Counted from the stretch's first letter, positions 35,111 through 47,292 are shown. The stretch: DNA of 64,000 bases from Engraulis encrasicolus (GCF_034702125.1 NC_085861.1:4537645-4601644), one strand, 5' to 3'. Program-made: numbers and translations. Notes: generated from the letters alone by a model not told the origin.

Positions 35111-36145
35111 CCTCAACTCCACCCCCATACTAAAATTACGAAGGGCTTTGTCCACAGTATATTAATACACCAATGGGCTGTCTCATCTACATTGTGGGCC
35201 GGTCTCTGGGAGGAAATTGAAACAAACAAACAAAAAAACTAAAGCATCGGCCCTTGATGACTGTCGACCCTCCAGGAAAATGCCCTGTATGTCAGATTCC
35301 GGGTCCAGCCCTGCTGTGCCCTGTGACTGCAAAACCCAGACAGGCTGGCGCAGGCATGACTTTTCGATGCCATTTCACCAGGCGGCAATGTTTGACGCAG
35401 AGGGCATACCCGTCGCGTGTCATGTTGACACGGTCGTCTCAACCAAGACCCCTGAACCTTAATCGAACTGTCAGTCAAGTCATATTGCCACAAGGGGCGT
35501 GGTTTTGTGTGCAGTGGCAATTTAAGATGGCAAATGTATATTCTTGGCATCCAATATTTAGACGGCAAATGTGCACTCTTAGAATCCAATATTGCCACCT
35601 GGTTAATGAGACGAAAAGTGACGAGTTGGAATGATACCTCCGTATGTAGGACAGACAGACAGACGGACAGACAAACTACACAGACAACAGACAAAACACA
35701 CTTATTCCAAGCATGAGATGTAGGTGCTGATGTAATGTCATGTAATGACATGTCATGTAATGTAATGTAATGTCATGTATTGTAATCTAAAAGATTTAGG
35801 TTGTGGTCTTGGTCTTGGAGTCTGCAGTGCCAATACTCTAGGAGAGGACAGCATTTCCCATCTCTTTAGCTCCAAATACGGTCTGTTGCCTTCTTAGTGT
35901 GCTAGCTGGTCAGTAGAAAAAAAAATTGCTGGCATAAGCTGGCATACACAGACATAACATACATTTTTTGCACGCACCTACGCACGTACGTACGCACGTA
36001 CATACGCACGCAGCCTTCAAAGACAATTTTCTATCATGCAATATGGTAGACAATAAAACATTTTGAATCTCGAATCAACATATTAACTTACACTACATAC
36101 CGCATGTCTTCTCTATGACAGGCAGGCCCACCAGGTGAGCAAAGG
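35111..36145. other. non-coding
   Basis: Short (CAGA)n near 35650 and (ATGTA)n-like repeats at 35725..35785. Frames at 35239..35751 have no recognisable family. Confidence 0.4.
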
Positions 36146-36490
36146 CAGGGCTGAGCTGGGGGAGAAATAGGGCCCGGGCACTATTGGCTTAAATGGGCCC
36201 CTCATAATTATAAGTGATGCAGAACTGACTCACTGGTGGGCCCCCGCACCCTCGCAAAATAGGGGCCCACCGGGAAATACCTGCTATGCCATATGTTGAA
36301 GGTGAAGATTGTGCACATCCCAGGAAAAGGTGCAGGACAAGGGCTGACTGTAGTTTCAAAGTGAGAGGTCCACACACTTAAAATCCTTTTTGTTCTCTTT
36401 TATTATTTCATGACTGGATAACGTTTCGACTTCACAGTCTTCATCCCAGCGTTATCCAGCCCCGCTATGCCAGATGGCCAGTCCATCCCT
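36146..36490. mobile_element. hAT-like MITE, GGGCTGGACTGG family, reverse orientation, interrupted
   Basis: Left tip CAGGGCTGAGCTGGGGG and right tip CCAGATGGCCAGTCCATCCCT mirror the family. About 150 bp of unrelated sequence with 'aacgtttcgacttcacagtc' interrupts it between 36298 and about 36455. TSD not clear. Confidence 0.65.
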
Positions 36491-37302
36491 AAGCATACTG
36501 TTGGCAGAGATTCTTTAAGTATAGAGATATGCCAACATAATAGGTTTCTATGGGCACCTAACGCGACCAGGTTCCGGTCTGCCTAAAGGGGCGTGTCATA
36601 ATGCTCCTACAATGAATAGAACAGTCCTTAGGTCTGCCTAGGTCTGCCTAAGGGGGGGCATAATAGAACCAGGAAACAATGGGCCAATGGAAGCTCTCTC
36701 TCTCTACTCTCTCTGCTGTAGGTGTTTGATGAGATGAAAAGGAACTCTCCAGGGAGGCTCCTGGGCCTGTTCACTTCCATTATACATGAAACTCGTGCCT
36801 CGCATTTCAAAGGTACTAACATGAATGAAAGCATCATGAACACACAGTATTTAATGGTGGGCATTCTTGTGTGGCAAATTGTAAGAATAAACTCACAGAT
36901 TGTACATCAATATTCAAACAGACAATTAATTCTGTGTGATGCCTCCCCTGCACTGTGAACATCAAAAAACGTTATTTATTTACAGCATACCTCTCCGGAA
37001 TAACATTAACTTGGATCTTTGTATAAAAATGCAATGAGTTAAACCAAGTCTTTGCCCTTCATATTACATGATGCAAAGGGTTTCAACATTGCATTTAGCT
37101 AATTCCCCAGGACCAGTGGGCAAATTGTGTGGCGAAATAATCAGCTTTATTGTGTTATTATTGCACATGAATTAGCATGCACAATTAAGTGAATGTATAA
37201 AAGGCCATCAGATGGGGTACCATTTCCCTAATGGACAAAACAAACTTAGTATTCATAGCTAATGCATTCATGCCACGGAGCTCAGTTGCAGACGGTGAGC
37301 CA
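36491..37302. other. non-coding, nothing recognised
   Basis: Short direct repeats aggtctgccta near 36630. No gene. Confidence 0.4.
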
Positions 37303-37543
37303 CAGGGTTGGACTGGCCATCTGGCATACCGGGCATGTCCCGCTGGGCCCTGCACCCTAATGGGCCCCTATTTTCAGCAATGGTTAAAAAAATAAATTAA
37401 AACTTTTTTTTTTTACATTTCTGAAAATAGGGGCCCACGAGGGTGCGGGGCCCACCGGTGAGTTAGTTCTGCGCCACTAATTATGAGGGGGGCCTTTAAA
37501 GCCAAAAGTGCCCGGGGCCTATTTCTCCCCCAGTCCAGCCCTG
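37303..37543. mobile_element. hAT-like MITE, GGGCTGGACTGG family, uninterrupted copy
   Basis: Tips CAGGGTTGGACTGGCC and CAGTCCAGCCCTG. Flanks GTGAGCCA and GTGAGCAG match at 6 of 8. This copy shows the single-copy form of the unit amplified at 19989..20318. Confidence 0.88.
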
Positions 37544-37924
37544 GTGAGCAGTCCTTTAGGGTTCTCGCCTGCCCTGTGCTATGCTGCCTATTATAATGTT
37601 CAGCAGTCCTGCCGACCTCACTCTCCCTATCCTATCACAAAAGAGCAGTAATGATAGCCTGGCTGCCAGCAGAGCGAGGTCTGCCCATTTCAAGAGGACA
37701 ATGCACCTGCCCCTAGTCGGGTTCAATGCCTCCTGATTGCTGTCTTCGAATCTCAGCTGCCGACACAAGACAACCATATCACATTGTGTTCTGCAACCAT
37801 ATATCACATCGTGTTCTGCACCCGTGTGACCTGTCTGGTCACTTTGCTTTGAAATCTTTTCATTGAAATAGTCCTCAGTGGCGGGGTCATGCTATATATG
37901 ATACATTTCATATAATTAATACCT

Positions 37925-38123
37925 TATTATTTAAACATTTTCTTTGCATGTCGTGGCTGTTCCGCTCTGCCGTTTCTCCACCTGTAACTGAAGGAAATTA
38001 AATTGTGTTGTTCAAAATGCAGTCTGAGACCAGATGGAGAGGGACAGAAGAAGAAGACAGGCTACCATTGCAAGAGGTGCAGTCAGTGCCTTGACTTTTT
38101 TCTCTCTCTCTCAAAAGCGAGCA
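37925..38123. repeat. segmental duplicate A (partner 38657..38849)
   Basis: Starts attatttaaacattttcttt and includes gtctgagaccagatggagag in both copies. About 80 to 85 percent similar by eye. The function is unknown and neither copy encodes a recognisable protein. Confidence 0.85.
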
Positions 38124-38163
38124 TATCCCCCATGTCCCAAAGCCAGCAATCCAGTCACTTGTG

Positions 38164-38339
38164 CCTCTTTTCCACTGCCGGTTTTCTGGTAAGCCTCCAG
38201 CTCGACACAGTGCGACTCGGCCGCCACTTTTTGCTTCCTAATTGAGCTGTGTCGTGCCTATTCGAAAAGCAAAAAAGTTGCAGCCAAGTCGCATTGTGTC
38301 AAGCTGTAGGCATACCAGAAAACCGGCAGCGGAAAAGGG
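38164..38339. mobile_element. fold-back MITE
   Basis: Left end ttttccactgccggttttct and right end agaaaaccggcagcggaaaa are inverted, and pairing extends through gacacagtgcgactcgg. It lies just after duplicate A. Confidence 0.75.
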
Positions 38340-38585
38340 TCATTGGAATGGTTGGAAGTCAGAGGCGTGCTCATTCCCTTTAGAAAGATGAAAAAAGTAT
38401 TCTTGTGGGTGCTCTTTGGTTCAAGGTTCAATGTCAAAAAAGTTGCTTGAAAAGAGAAAAACTTTTCTTCATCAAGGCACTCCAAAAAGTGTAGTTAAAA
38501 ATGTCTTTATTATTATTATGACATTATAAAATTGCCCACGCGTAGCGGCAGTTGAGCCTTCTTCAGGACATGGTCATTGGAATGG

Positions 38586-38656
38586 GTTGGGGGAGATGAC
38601 ACGTCCAAGTCCATGACAATCACCCTGAGAGGAACACTCACTCGTCATTCTGAACT
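38586..38656. repeat. duplicate B (partner about 40836..40912)
   Basis: gagatgacacgtccaagtcc and atgagaggaacactcact occur in both places with small differences. Copy 1 directly precedes duplicate A' at 38657. Confidence 0.85.
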
Positions 38657-38849
38657 ATTATTTAAACATTTTCTTTGTATGTTCTGGCTGCTCCACCCTC
38701 TCATTTTTCCACCTGTAACTGGAGGAAGCTAAATTGCATTTTTCAAAACGCGGTCTGAGACCAGATGGAGAGGAGAGGGACAGGAGAAGATAGCCTTCCA
38801 ACAGGTGCAGTGCCTCGACTTTTCTCTCTCTCTCTCTCAAAAACGAACA

Positions 38850-40400
38850 CACCCAGAGCCGGTTCTGTCCTCCATGGGGCCCTAGGCAAAAATATGCCAA
38901 GGGGCCCCAATAAAGCGTGTGCAGACGACCCCCCCCCCACCCCCCCCAGCAGAACGCGAACCACAGACACAAAATTTGACTCAAATCAAGCTTAATTAAA
39001 AAGTCTTTCTTTCTGCTCTCTTGAGACAAAAACATCAATAATGTCATAACAGATTGTGAACATGTAGACAACGGTGGCTGTACTGAACATGCGACTACCT
39101 CATCAGCTGCAGGTGTACCTGGCTCATCTGTGTAGGCCCTACTACCTGAACATTGTGCTGGCCCTCCACTGGCTGACTGACTGGAGTCTGAGCTGGCCAG
39201 AAACTTAAGCATATAGCGCCTGTAAAATATAACTAAGGCTTCAATTGATGTAGCTCCATCAAATTGTTTGCATTTAAAATTACCATAGCCTGCCCCCTAG
39301 TAGCTTGCCTTTAGTAATCTGGTGGTCTAAAACGTTTTTTTTTTTTTAATTAATGAATAGGCCTATGATAAGAAACTCATATGTAAAATAAATTATTTAG
39401 CTATATAACATGTGTTATTATGAATGTTATCACACATTATTGTGATTCACCTTCGTCACAAGTTTCACTCATTCACCAAAGGTCTGGATTTATTAGTCTA
39501 TCCAAGAAAGCCGCGCCCCCTTGCTATTGTTATCACCCACCCACACACACACGCACGGCACTCCTTCTCTCTCTCACTCCCTCCTCCTCCATTGCTTAGA
39601 CTGCACGGACGTCTTATCACAAATCTTAAGCGCCTGTCAAAACCAAAATCAATGTCTGTGTATGTTGATATTTGTTTCTAAACAATCGAGAGGCAGCCAC
39701 GCATACAACAGCGCGCGCAAACTCACACACACACACACACACACACCACACACACACAGAAAGGGCACCCCTTCTCTCTCCCACCTTCGTTGCTTCGACT
39801 GCACTGACGTTTCATCGGCTAAACGAACGGCTCGTCAGATTATGATTCAACTAGTACACCTTTCGAAACAACAGTAAAACGTTGACAACACCACCCTTTC
39901 CTCTCACGTTCTCTCTAGCCTAGGCTACCTGTTGATTCAGTTGAACTAATTGCACAAGCTAAACGAAACGCTACTCAGCTTGTGGTTCTCAACAACTTCT
40001 ACCTTTTAAAACAACAGTAAAACGTTAATCCCCCTTTTTACAACATGTGACTGTATCGAAGACCTGGGCACTTTTTAGCCCGGCATTGTTGTGCAATACA
40101 AAAGCCCATTGACACTTCTGCTCCATACGAAATTAGCCACAGAAGAAGGATCACAATGAGTGGAAGCCAATGATACAGTCCTTGGTGGAAGCATAACCGT
40201 AACAACAGAGGAGTTACGTTGCCTACCTGACTGCTGTTCTTGTCGCTCATTGTCATGAATTTTCTTTTTCTTTTGTCGTTTCCGCAGGGAATATGTCGTT
40301 TCACATTGGACGTTTCACGTTTTGTGTGACGGAATCAATAATAAACAATGAAATCATTTCGCGGTTTTCTTTTTTTAAACTGTCAACGTCAGTGATGTAA
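38850..40400. other. non-coding; MITE fragment and CA repeats
   Basis: 38860..38950 has a ggccctaggcaaaaatatgc fragment typical of MITE ends. Two related pieces with accccttctctctcccacc occur at 39550 and 39765. (CA)n lies near 39725. No gene. Confidence 0.4.
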
Positions 40401-40485
40401 TGGGTCGCGCGAGGCCTTACGCTGCGAGCGTAGTGAGCGTATTGGGCGGGCCGGCTCTGAGCACACCCCACATGTCCCACGACAA

Positions 40486-40828
40486 TCCGTATACTCATGA
40501 ACGGCGTGACGTTTTCCATGTGCGTTACGCCCATTTGTGGGGGAAAACAACACATGCAAGTCAATTGGTGATGTTGGGGATTAATAAACGAAAGATACGG
40601 ACCTGTAGACTAGCGTTGTTCACGCGCAACATGCCGAAAACGTGTTGCGTTGCCGGTTGTTCAAATAATATAGCCAAACAGCCGTGGCTGAAGCATGGAA
40701 TGTATTCATTTAGGCTAGCCAATGTAGCATGTAAGTCAATGAGACATTCGGTTTGTTTTCACCCATAAAGGGGCGTAACGCAAATTTAAGAGCAAAGTAC
40801 CCGGATGACCGTTCATGAGTATATATGG
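40486..40828. mobile_element. TIR element carrying a THAP-like coding remnant
   Basis: Left TATACTCATGAACGG and right CCGTTCATGAGTATA are inverted, and the arms continue about 65 bp (tgcgttacgccc, gggaaaaca). Exact tips and TSD are not resolved. THAP domains occur in P-element and Kolobok-type transposases, so one of those would be the likely parent. Confidence 0.6.
40631..40768 (+). pseudogene. remnant resembling the start of a THAP zinc-finger domain
   Basis: From ATG 40631 the peptide begins MPKTCCVAGCSNN and includes YSFRL. The Met-Pro start, Cys-x3-4-Cys spacing and following Asn match the beginning of THAP domains. The rest of the C2CH finger and any catalytic domain are missing, as the frame stops after 45 codons near the element's right arm. 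It is most likely the 5' stub of a transposase gene kept in a deletion derivative. The match is short, so chance is possible. Confidence 0.4.
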
Positions 40829-41007
40829 AATGCGTTGGGGGAGATGACACGTCCAAGTCCATGACAATCACCATGAGAGGAACACTCACTCCACTCATCA
40901 TTCTGAACTGGTTGTTCTTCAAGGAGATTGCTCATACTGCTGCACACTTGCTCACCGTCACACACACTGTGTGTCTGTATGTGACACACATTTGACATGT
41001 TACGTAA

Positions 41008-41597
41008 GGGACTGTTCGTTATTTATTTTTGGGGTCGCCGGAAGATGTCCACCTTTGATCGTCAAATTTTGCATGACCCTCCCCTAACGAGCTTCAAAAC
41101 TTTGATGACCCTCCCCGCGACGCCGTCAAAAAAATGCATGACCCTCCCCTATGGAGAAGTAGTAAATAGCCCTATTCTACCTTATTTTTTATTTTTTTGA
41201 CAAACGTTGATTGACCAACGCTGCTGCTAGCTTACTGGATGTTATTGTAGGCGCCCTCTTGAAAACTATAGTAGTCTACTTCACGAACGCGGGGGCATTT
41301 CATTTGATTTAGCTTATGATAACTTATGATAGCTCTTCGACACAACAGAACACAACGGGGTATGAATCTGTGATCAATTTTAGCTAAATGGAGAAGCGTT
41401 TCTGAGGCTATGTTACATCAAAGCATACAAACAAGGTAGGAATGCTTTTTTCTAATAAATGTGCCAAACATTTTTGGATGACCCTCCCCTAGCCAGCTTA
41501 AAAGAAATTGATGACCCTCCCCTCAGCAATGAAAAAAATGACGTGACCCTCCCCTATTTTCTTCCGGTGACCCCGAAAATAAATAACGAACAGTCCC
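41008..41597. mobile_element. PIF/Harbinger-like MITE, relative of 6216..17218
   Basis: Tips GGGACTGTTCGTTATTTATT and its inverse, continuing through ggggtcgccggaag/cttccggtgacccc. TSD TAA at 41005..41007 and 41598..41600. Three subterminal atgaccctcccc repeats lie at each end. 590 bp, no transposase. Confidence 0.85.
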
Positions 41598-41892
41598 TAA
41601 GTGGTGGGGAGCACAAGGCTACAGCCGTCCCGTGGGATGGGGATACAGCTTGCCTGGGAGATGGGATGAGGATACAGATTGCCGGGGAGATGGCCATGAA
41701 TGTATGAATATCTAAGCAGGGAGGCGGCAGACGGGTTGGACATTCATCACATCCCTGCATGTTTGATGTAAAGAGTCCTGTCCTCGCCCCTCTCCTCTGT
41801 TCTTGGCTTCAGGGGAGGTTCTAGTCAATTTGGTGCCCTAGGCCAGGACTGTATTAAGCCACCCGGGCACTATACCTCACTGGTGAAATTAA

Positions 41893-43246
41893 CCCATTGA
41901 TGCATTGCCTAAGGCAATCGCAATTAATCGCATAGCGCGCAAAACCCAAAAATAATAATAATAAATAATAAATAAAATAAGTAAGAAATTAAATAAAAAT
42001 ATTTTATAAATTAATAAAATAAAATAATTAATAACAATTTGCATATGTACTGTGTAGATAACCTATGAAGGTCTAATATAATAAGTTTATTCCACAATGG
42101 AAATGTAGGCTATTTGCCAACCTATCAGTCTAAATTACATAGTAGGCTATATGCCTATCCAATGTAGGCCTAGGCCTACTGATGAAACAAATGATTGCAT
42201 ACAATATTACACTAGGGCTATTTAATAATGTTTAAGGCTAATGAAACTGATATATTATAAATTAGAAACTCAAATTAGGGGTCTACATGGGCCTACAAGA
42301 AGAAGAAAAAAACAGGCAACAGGCAGGCGTGCATCTGTGAGATATGTCCCGCCTTCTCTCACTGTCAAAGACTCCCACCTTCTCTCTTATCTGTCGCTAT
42401 TATTTAAGGTGTTTCAGCGACTAGAAACTAATTGACGGTCTGTCGGCATTGACAGCAATTACATCCTTCAAAACAATAACGTTGACATGACTAACACTAT
42501 CGGCTGACGAGGTTGCCGATGTCGCGAAATCATAGCCTACCATGTTGATGCAGCCTACTATGCACGCGCAGCCCCATGTAGAAACCAAAATGTTGCGTGA
42601 GGAATGTAATATCTTGCGGTCCGCTTTTTGATCAGGGCTTTAGTAAGTCCGCGTGGCGTTATTGACAACTGATAGACGGCCAGCATATTATAACAGTAGA
42701 CTACCTTTTCATGCTGACCGTACAACAGACTAACTTTGCGAGCTGCAAAGGCGAGCCACATGCTGCTCGAGAGTTGCGCAAGGAGGACTGTAGAACTGTG
42801 TACCGAAAATGTCCATTCAGAAGTTGACGTCCTTCTGTAGGCTATGCCTGTTTTGTTTTGCCTACTTTTCTAGACATTCTTCTTCTCTGTCAGCAGTCAC
42901 TGGAAGCAGCAACAAGCGCGCTGACGCTTTCAAAATAAAAGCCACGAACGACGGTCATAAAAGGCAAAAAAAAAAAAAAAAAAACGAAAAAAAACCTGTT
43001 GCGTTATAGCCTTAACCAAATTTTCGGGCGATATTGACCTCAATAGTTAACGCACCGTTAACGCGTTAACGTTGCCCAGCCCTAGTTAAAACCCTCATAT
43101 TTCATTCATTAGAATGTGTTCATTCATCTCAAACAAACAGAGATTTTTAATAAAGTTGTCTCAAATCTCATGAGTCTGAGTGTTGCGTAATGCAGCTCCA
43201 GGCGCCAGGGCCAATGTTGCGCAACGCAACATCAGGCATCAATGGG
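41893..43246. mobile_element. piggyBac-like TIR element, composite
   Basis: Flanked by TTAA on both sides (41889..41892, 43247..43250), with tips CCCATTGATGC and GCATCAATGGG. CCC…GGG tips with a TTAA target are the piggyBac signature. The interior contains unrelated material, including an end with ttaacgcgttaacgttgccc (near 43065), so at least one other element is nested. No transposase frame. Confidence 0.75.
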
Positions 43247-43250
43247 TTAA

Positions 43251-43731
43251 ACAATATTTGTTAAGCTTGTGTCTTGTGGTGCCCTCTCACTGGTTAAAAA
43301 TGGTTGGTGCCCCTTGGCACTGTAAGTAATGACGAAAAACGGCACAACGATGAACTCCCATTTAAGCCATTTTTAATGCGTACGAAAATGGCTTAAATGG
43401 GAGTTCATCGGTGTGCCGTTTTATACTTTTTTTGAACCTGCACCCGAAACCAGTCACTGTGCGTGTTTTTTGATTGGGGCCCCTGGGCACTGTGCGGCTG
43501 GCCCTTTATGTATAATCTGGCCCTGCCCTAGGCGAGCACCCCTTTTTTTCCTTTTTATACATTTCAAATTTGACATCTGTAAGTGTAGCGCTGCACATCT
43601 GATCCGAGCACAGCTGCCCACTCCCCTAGGCAACATGCTGTAAACTGAGTGCCCATGAATAATCATTGTCAATGTTTGTCAAAGTGTAATGTATTATTTC
43701 ACTACTTGACATTCTAACTCTTGAGAGTTTC
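43251..43731. other. non-coding with an inverted pair at 43340..43420
   Basis: cgatgaactcccatttaagc and gcttaaatgggagttcatcg face each other around a 30-bp spacer. No gene. Confidence 0.5.
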
Positions 43732-43845
43732 AGGAGTTGCTATAGCACGTAGCACCATCAAGACATTTGGCGCCCTCTGTGGTCAGGAGTTGCTATAGCA
43801 CGTAGCACCATCAAGACATTTGGCTCCCTCGGTGGGCGGCCACCT
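43732..43845. repeat. tandem duplication, about 56 bp x 2
   Basis: caggagttgctatagcacgt followed by agcaccatcaagacatttgg occurs twice in succession. Confidence 0.9.
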
Positions 43846-43865
43846 AGTCTGCCTATGCAGGTCTT

Positions 43866-44140
43866 GCTTGGGTAATACTTTATAATAATGGATGAAAAAA
43901 AGCATTATAAAGACTTAGTAAATAATTAACTATTTATGAACAAAACATTAACAAATGTTTGTAAATGAGTTGTAAATGTTATGTTAATATTTGTATTTAT
44001 CAAACATTTACTTTTTCGGTAAATGAATAAAAAATACTCTGTTAAAAGGTTTGTAAAATCTTGAACATATCATTTGTAAATATTTAATAGAGCATGAATA
44101 TAAATTTAGTAAATAATAAAAACATTTGTCACCCTTGCTT
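43866..44140. mobile_element. probable old TIR element fragment
   Basis: It begins gggtaatactttataataat, a common fish MITE opening, followed by AT-rich sequence with repeated aacatttgt and ttagtaaataat motifs. The second end is not clear. Confidence 0.35.
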
Positions 44141-44293
44141 GGCCTCCTGGCTCAACAGATTGACAGCCATGTCATGCATATAAACGCTTTCATGGAGGAG
44201 ATTACTCATTGGTGTAAATAAACAAGCTCAATCTGTTGTCAAGTTCACAAGTTTTCTTGAGTTTGTTTTTTTCATTAATACAATACTCATTGT

Positions 44294-44465
44294 CACTGGC
44301 GTAATGCAAGTGCTTCAGGCCCCCCAGCAAGCTACCAAGAATGGGCCCCCGAATGAAAAAAAAAGAGGGCCTAATATCATGTGGAGGGGGCCCGTTTCTT
44401 CAAGTCAAGGGCCCATGTGGCCACCCTGCGTCGCGGGGGCTGCGGGGGTATACTTTACGCCCGTG
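44294..44465. mobile_element. hAT-like MITE, CACTGGCGTAA family
   Basis: Tips CACTGGCGTAA and TTTACGCCCGTG. Exact 8-bp TSD CTCATTGT (44286..44293, 44466..44473). 172 bp. Confidence 0.9.
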
Positions 44466-44728
44466 CTCATTGTCATCATTCATGAAATGGATCATGACAT
44501 GAATTTGATGATGATAATAATAAATTAATAACTTTTATTAGCATATCACAGTTCATACAAGACATGCTCAATGTGCTTAACCGTTAGATTAATGCCAATG
44601 ATTGATGTCAAATCTTTTACTGAAGACATGTAGTACATGGAACATGTTTATCTGCTTCATGTGTGCTGTCATGAAGGCAAAAAAAAAAAAAAAACACTTG
44701 AAAATGATTCAACCCGAAATGCTCTTTA

Positions 44729-45122
44729 GCCTGTCCAAACCCAAGGCTTTGACATACAGAAAAATGGCTAAATAAATAAAGAGAGAAAGGTAGTCGTGCA
44801 CATATCTAAGATGCAGGTGCAGGACATTAAATGAAATACTATGAAAATAAAGGTGGAATGTCCGCGGACACTGCTCCCGTTTTTCTTTTGCTTTTTTTTC
44901 CCCAGGGAAAACCTTTATTTCCACCTTGCTCCACCTTCATTTTCATAAATAAATAAATAAAGAAAGAAGTGAAATGATAATGAAATGAGCCGTCTGGCCT
45001 TGGTGTTGTTGTCCAATGAGGGCTCTGTCTGTCTCGTAGATAAATAAATAACCCACAAGCCCCCTTGATGTCTGCACCTGTGATGACCACTTCAAAAACA
45101 CATCATGCCACAGTCAATTTAG
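44729..45122. repeat. segmental duplicate, copy 1 (partner 45404..45628)
   Basis: tagcctgtccaaacccaagg at the start and cacagtcaatttagcccc at the end are shared with copy 2, as is most sequence between. Copy 1 also holds about 155 bp of extra sequence (about 44790..44945). Confidence 0.9.
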
Positions 45123-45403
45123 CCCCTCAGGGGTGCCGCGGAAACGTGGCTGATAAGTATATTATGTAATATATAATGTGTCCAAATTCATAAATTAATG
45201 CTTTGTCAGTGGAATCTTTTATCTGCCATATACGCACAATAAAGTACATTTAGGTCGCCCCAGTCAACTGCAACTTCGAACGTAGGTTGTGTGACGTCTC
45301 CAAATGTGTTACTTTTCTAAGCTTGAGTGGTATCGGATGCGATGCCATGTTACGGCTTATTGGTTTGGGGTGCCTTGAAATTTTTCATGAAACACTGGCC
45401 TAG

Positions 45404-45628
45404 CCTGTCAAAACCCAAGGCTTTGACATACCAGAAAATGGCTCAATAAATAAATAAAGAAATACGTAAGTAAAATGATAATGAAATGAGCCGTCTGGCC
45501 TTGGTGTTGTTGTCCAATGAGGGCTCTGTCTGTCTGGTAGATAAATAAATAACCCACAATCCCCCTTGATGTCTACAACTGTGATGCCCACTTCAAAAAC
45601 ACATCACGTCACAGTCAATTTAGCCCCG
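45404..45628. repeat. segmental duplicate, copy 2 (partner 44729..45122)
   Basis: 225 bp, over 90 percent similar to copy 1 by eye outside the insertion, same orientation, about 280 bp downstream. Confidence 0.9.
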
Positions 45629-45722
45629 GTCTGGATCCCTGACCTGTGAAAATTACAGCTACGCCTTTTAGATACGCAGAGATTCACAGCAGTACTGTCT
45701 TAAAAATACATTACATAATAGT

Positions 45723-46105
45723 CAGGGCTTGACGTTAACTTTTTTGCTTGCCGGCCACTGTGGCTAGTGGTTCTCGAGTTACTAGCCATCCAGCTATTCT
45801 ACTAGCCACAAATTTGACTTCTTTTTTTTAATCATGATGCTGTACATCTACAGAAGATGAGGTGCGAAAGCAAGAAGATGAGTGCATAGCTTTCTACATG
45901 GAAATAAATCAAACAAATAGAGCTTTTTCTTGAACTTAAATACAAACAGTTGATACACAATGGGCAAAGTGCAGAACACAGGCTATTTTGATATGCCATA
46001 CCATAAGCTACCTGACAAATTGGCTAGTGACACTGACATTGTTACCAGCCACAGCCAGGTTTTACCAGCATTTGGCCGGTTGGCTAGTGCCAGTGTCAAG
46101 CCCTG
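45723..46105. mobile_element. hAT-like MITE, CAGGGCTTGAC family, copy 2
   Basis: Tips CAGGGCTTGACGTTAA and GTGTCAAGCCCTG. Exact 8-bp TSD ATAATAGT (45715..45722, 46106..46113). 383 bp, homologous to 27332..27736. Confidence 0.93.
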
Positions 46106-46689
46106 ATAATAGTACCATAGAGTCCAATTTAGTCCAAAATGTCCCTGAACATATTCTGACCATTGACCTCTTAAAGTCGCACATAGAAAAAAAGGCACTC
46201 TACTTCCTTCTTCTGCAGCAAAATCGCCCATGTCACCATCACCCGCCGTTGCATCACAACAGAGTAGAACGAACCCCATTAGTACTGTATTGTAGGTACT
46301 CTTGCAATTAATGGGCGTGAGGAATATTCTTCCTCACCAAGGGGCAACGTTAAATGTAGGGTCTACTACAATACAGGCCTATGGGTATGAGGAGTATTCT
46401 TCATACACGCGGGGACCATTAAATGTAGGTTCAATTGCAGTTATGCAATCGAAATTACATTAGGCTATTGGGTGTGGATAACTTCCTCGCACGGCTTGCA
46501 CTTTATCATTGATTCTGACGCATCTCTGAACTCTGGCCACTTCTGTCATTGCTCACCATATAGCCATACAGCACACCAACTTATTTCACTTATTTCACTA
46601 GGATCTGTATTCCGGGGACATCCATGGTCCCATCTTCAAAGGGAATACGTCAAAGTAGACAATACATCAATACCATACATCCACTACAT

Positions 46690-46971
46690 CAGTGATTCCC
46701 AACCTGTGGTCCGGAGCCCACTGTTGGGCCGCAAAAGTATTTCAAGTGGGCCATGAAATAATTTTCTAAAAACCTAAATAACATTTCCCTCTGTGTGTGT
46801 GTGTGTGTGTTAAAATAAAACGTTCTCTCCTGAATGATATGTTTTGCTGAGTGGTGGTTTATTATTTGTTTGAGTTGTATCGTTTATTCACTTTATTGGG
46901 TCAGAGTTGGGTCATGGATATGTGTGACTCTTTCAAGAGGGCACTAAGTTGGAAAAGGTTGGGAACACCTG
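46690..46971. mobile_element. hAT-like MITE, CAGTGATTCCCAACCT family
   Basis: Tips CAGTGATTCCCAACCT and GGTTGGGAACACCTG. Exact 8-bp TSD CACTACAT (46682..46689, 46972..46979). A short GT repeat (46793..46811) sits inside. Confidence 0.92.
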
Positions 46972-46997
46972 CACTACATCATATTTCAGTCAATGCA

Positions 46998-47118
<121 letters not shown>

Positions 47119-47292
47119 GGGGGGGGGGTGCTATTGTACATGTTTTATCAAATTGATTAATTAGTGGATGAATGAACGAGTGACTGTACATTAATATAGG
47201 ATTAGGTATGTGTATGTATATTGCCTGTCTTCTTAGATTGAATGAATGCTTGGATGAATGGATAGGTTGTATTTTAAAACAACATTAAAACA

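Noticed and set aside
38658..39212. 184-aa minus-strand frame
   Set aside because: It crosses duplicate A', CT repeats and a MITE fragment. No conserved domain.
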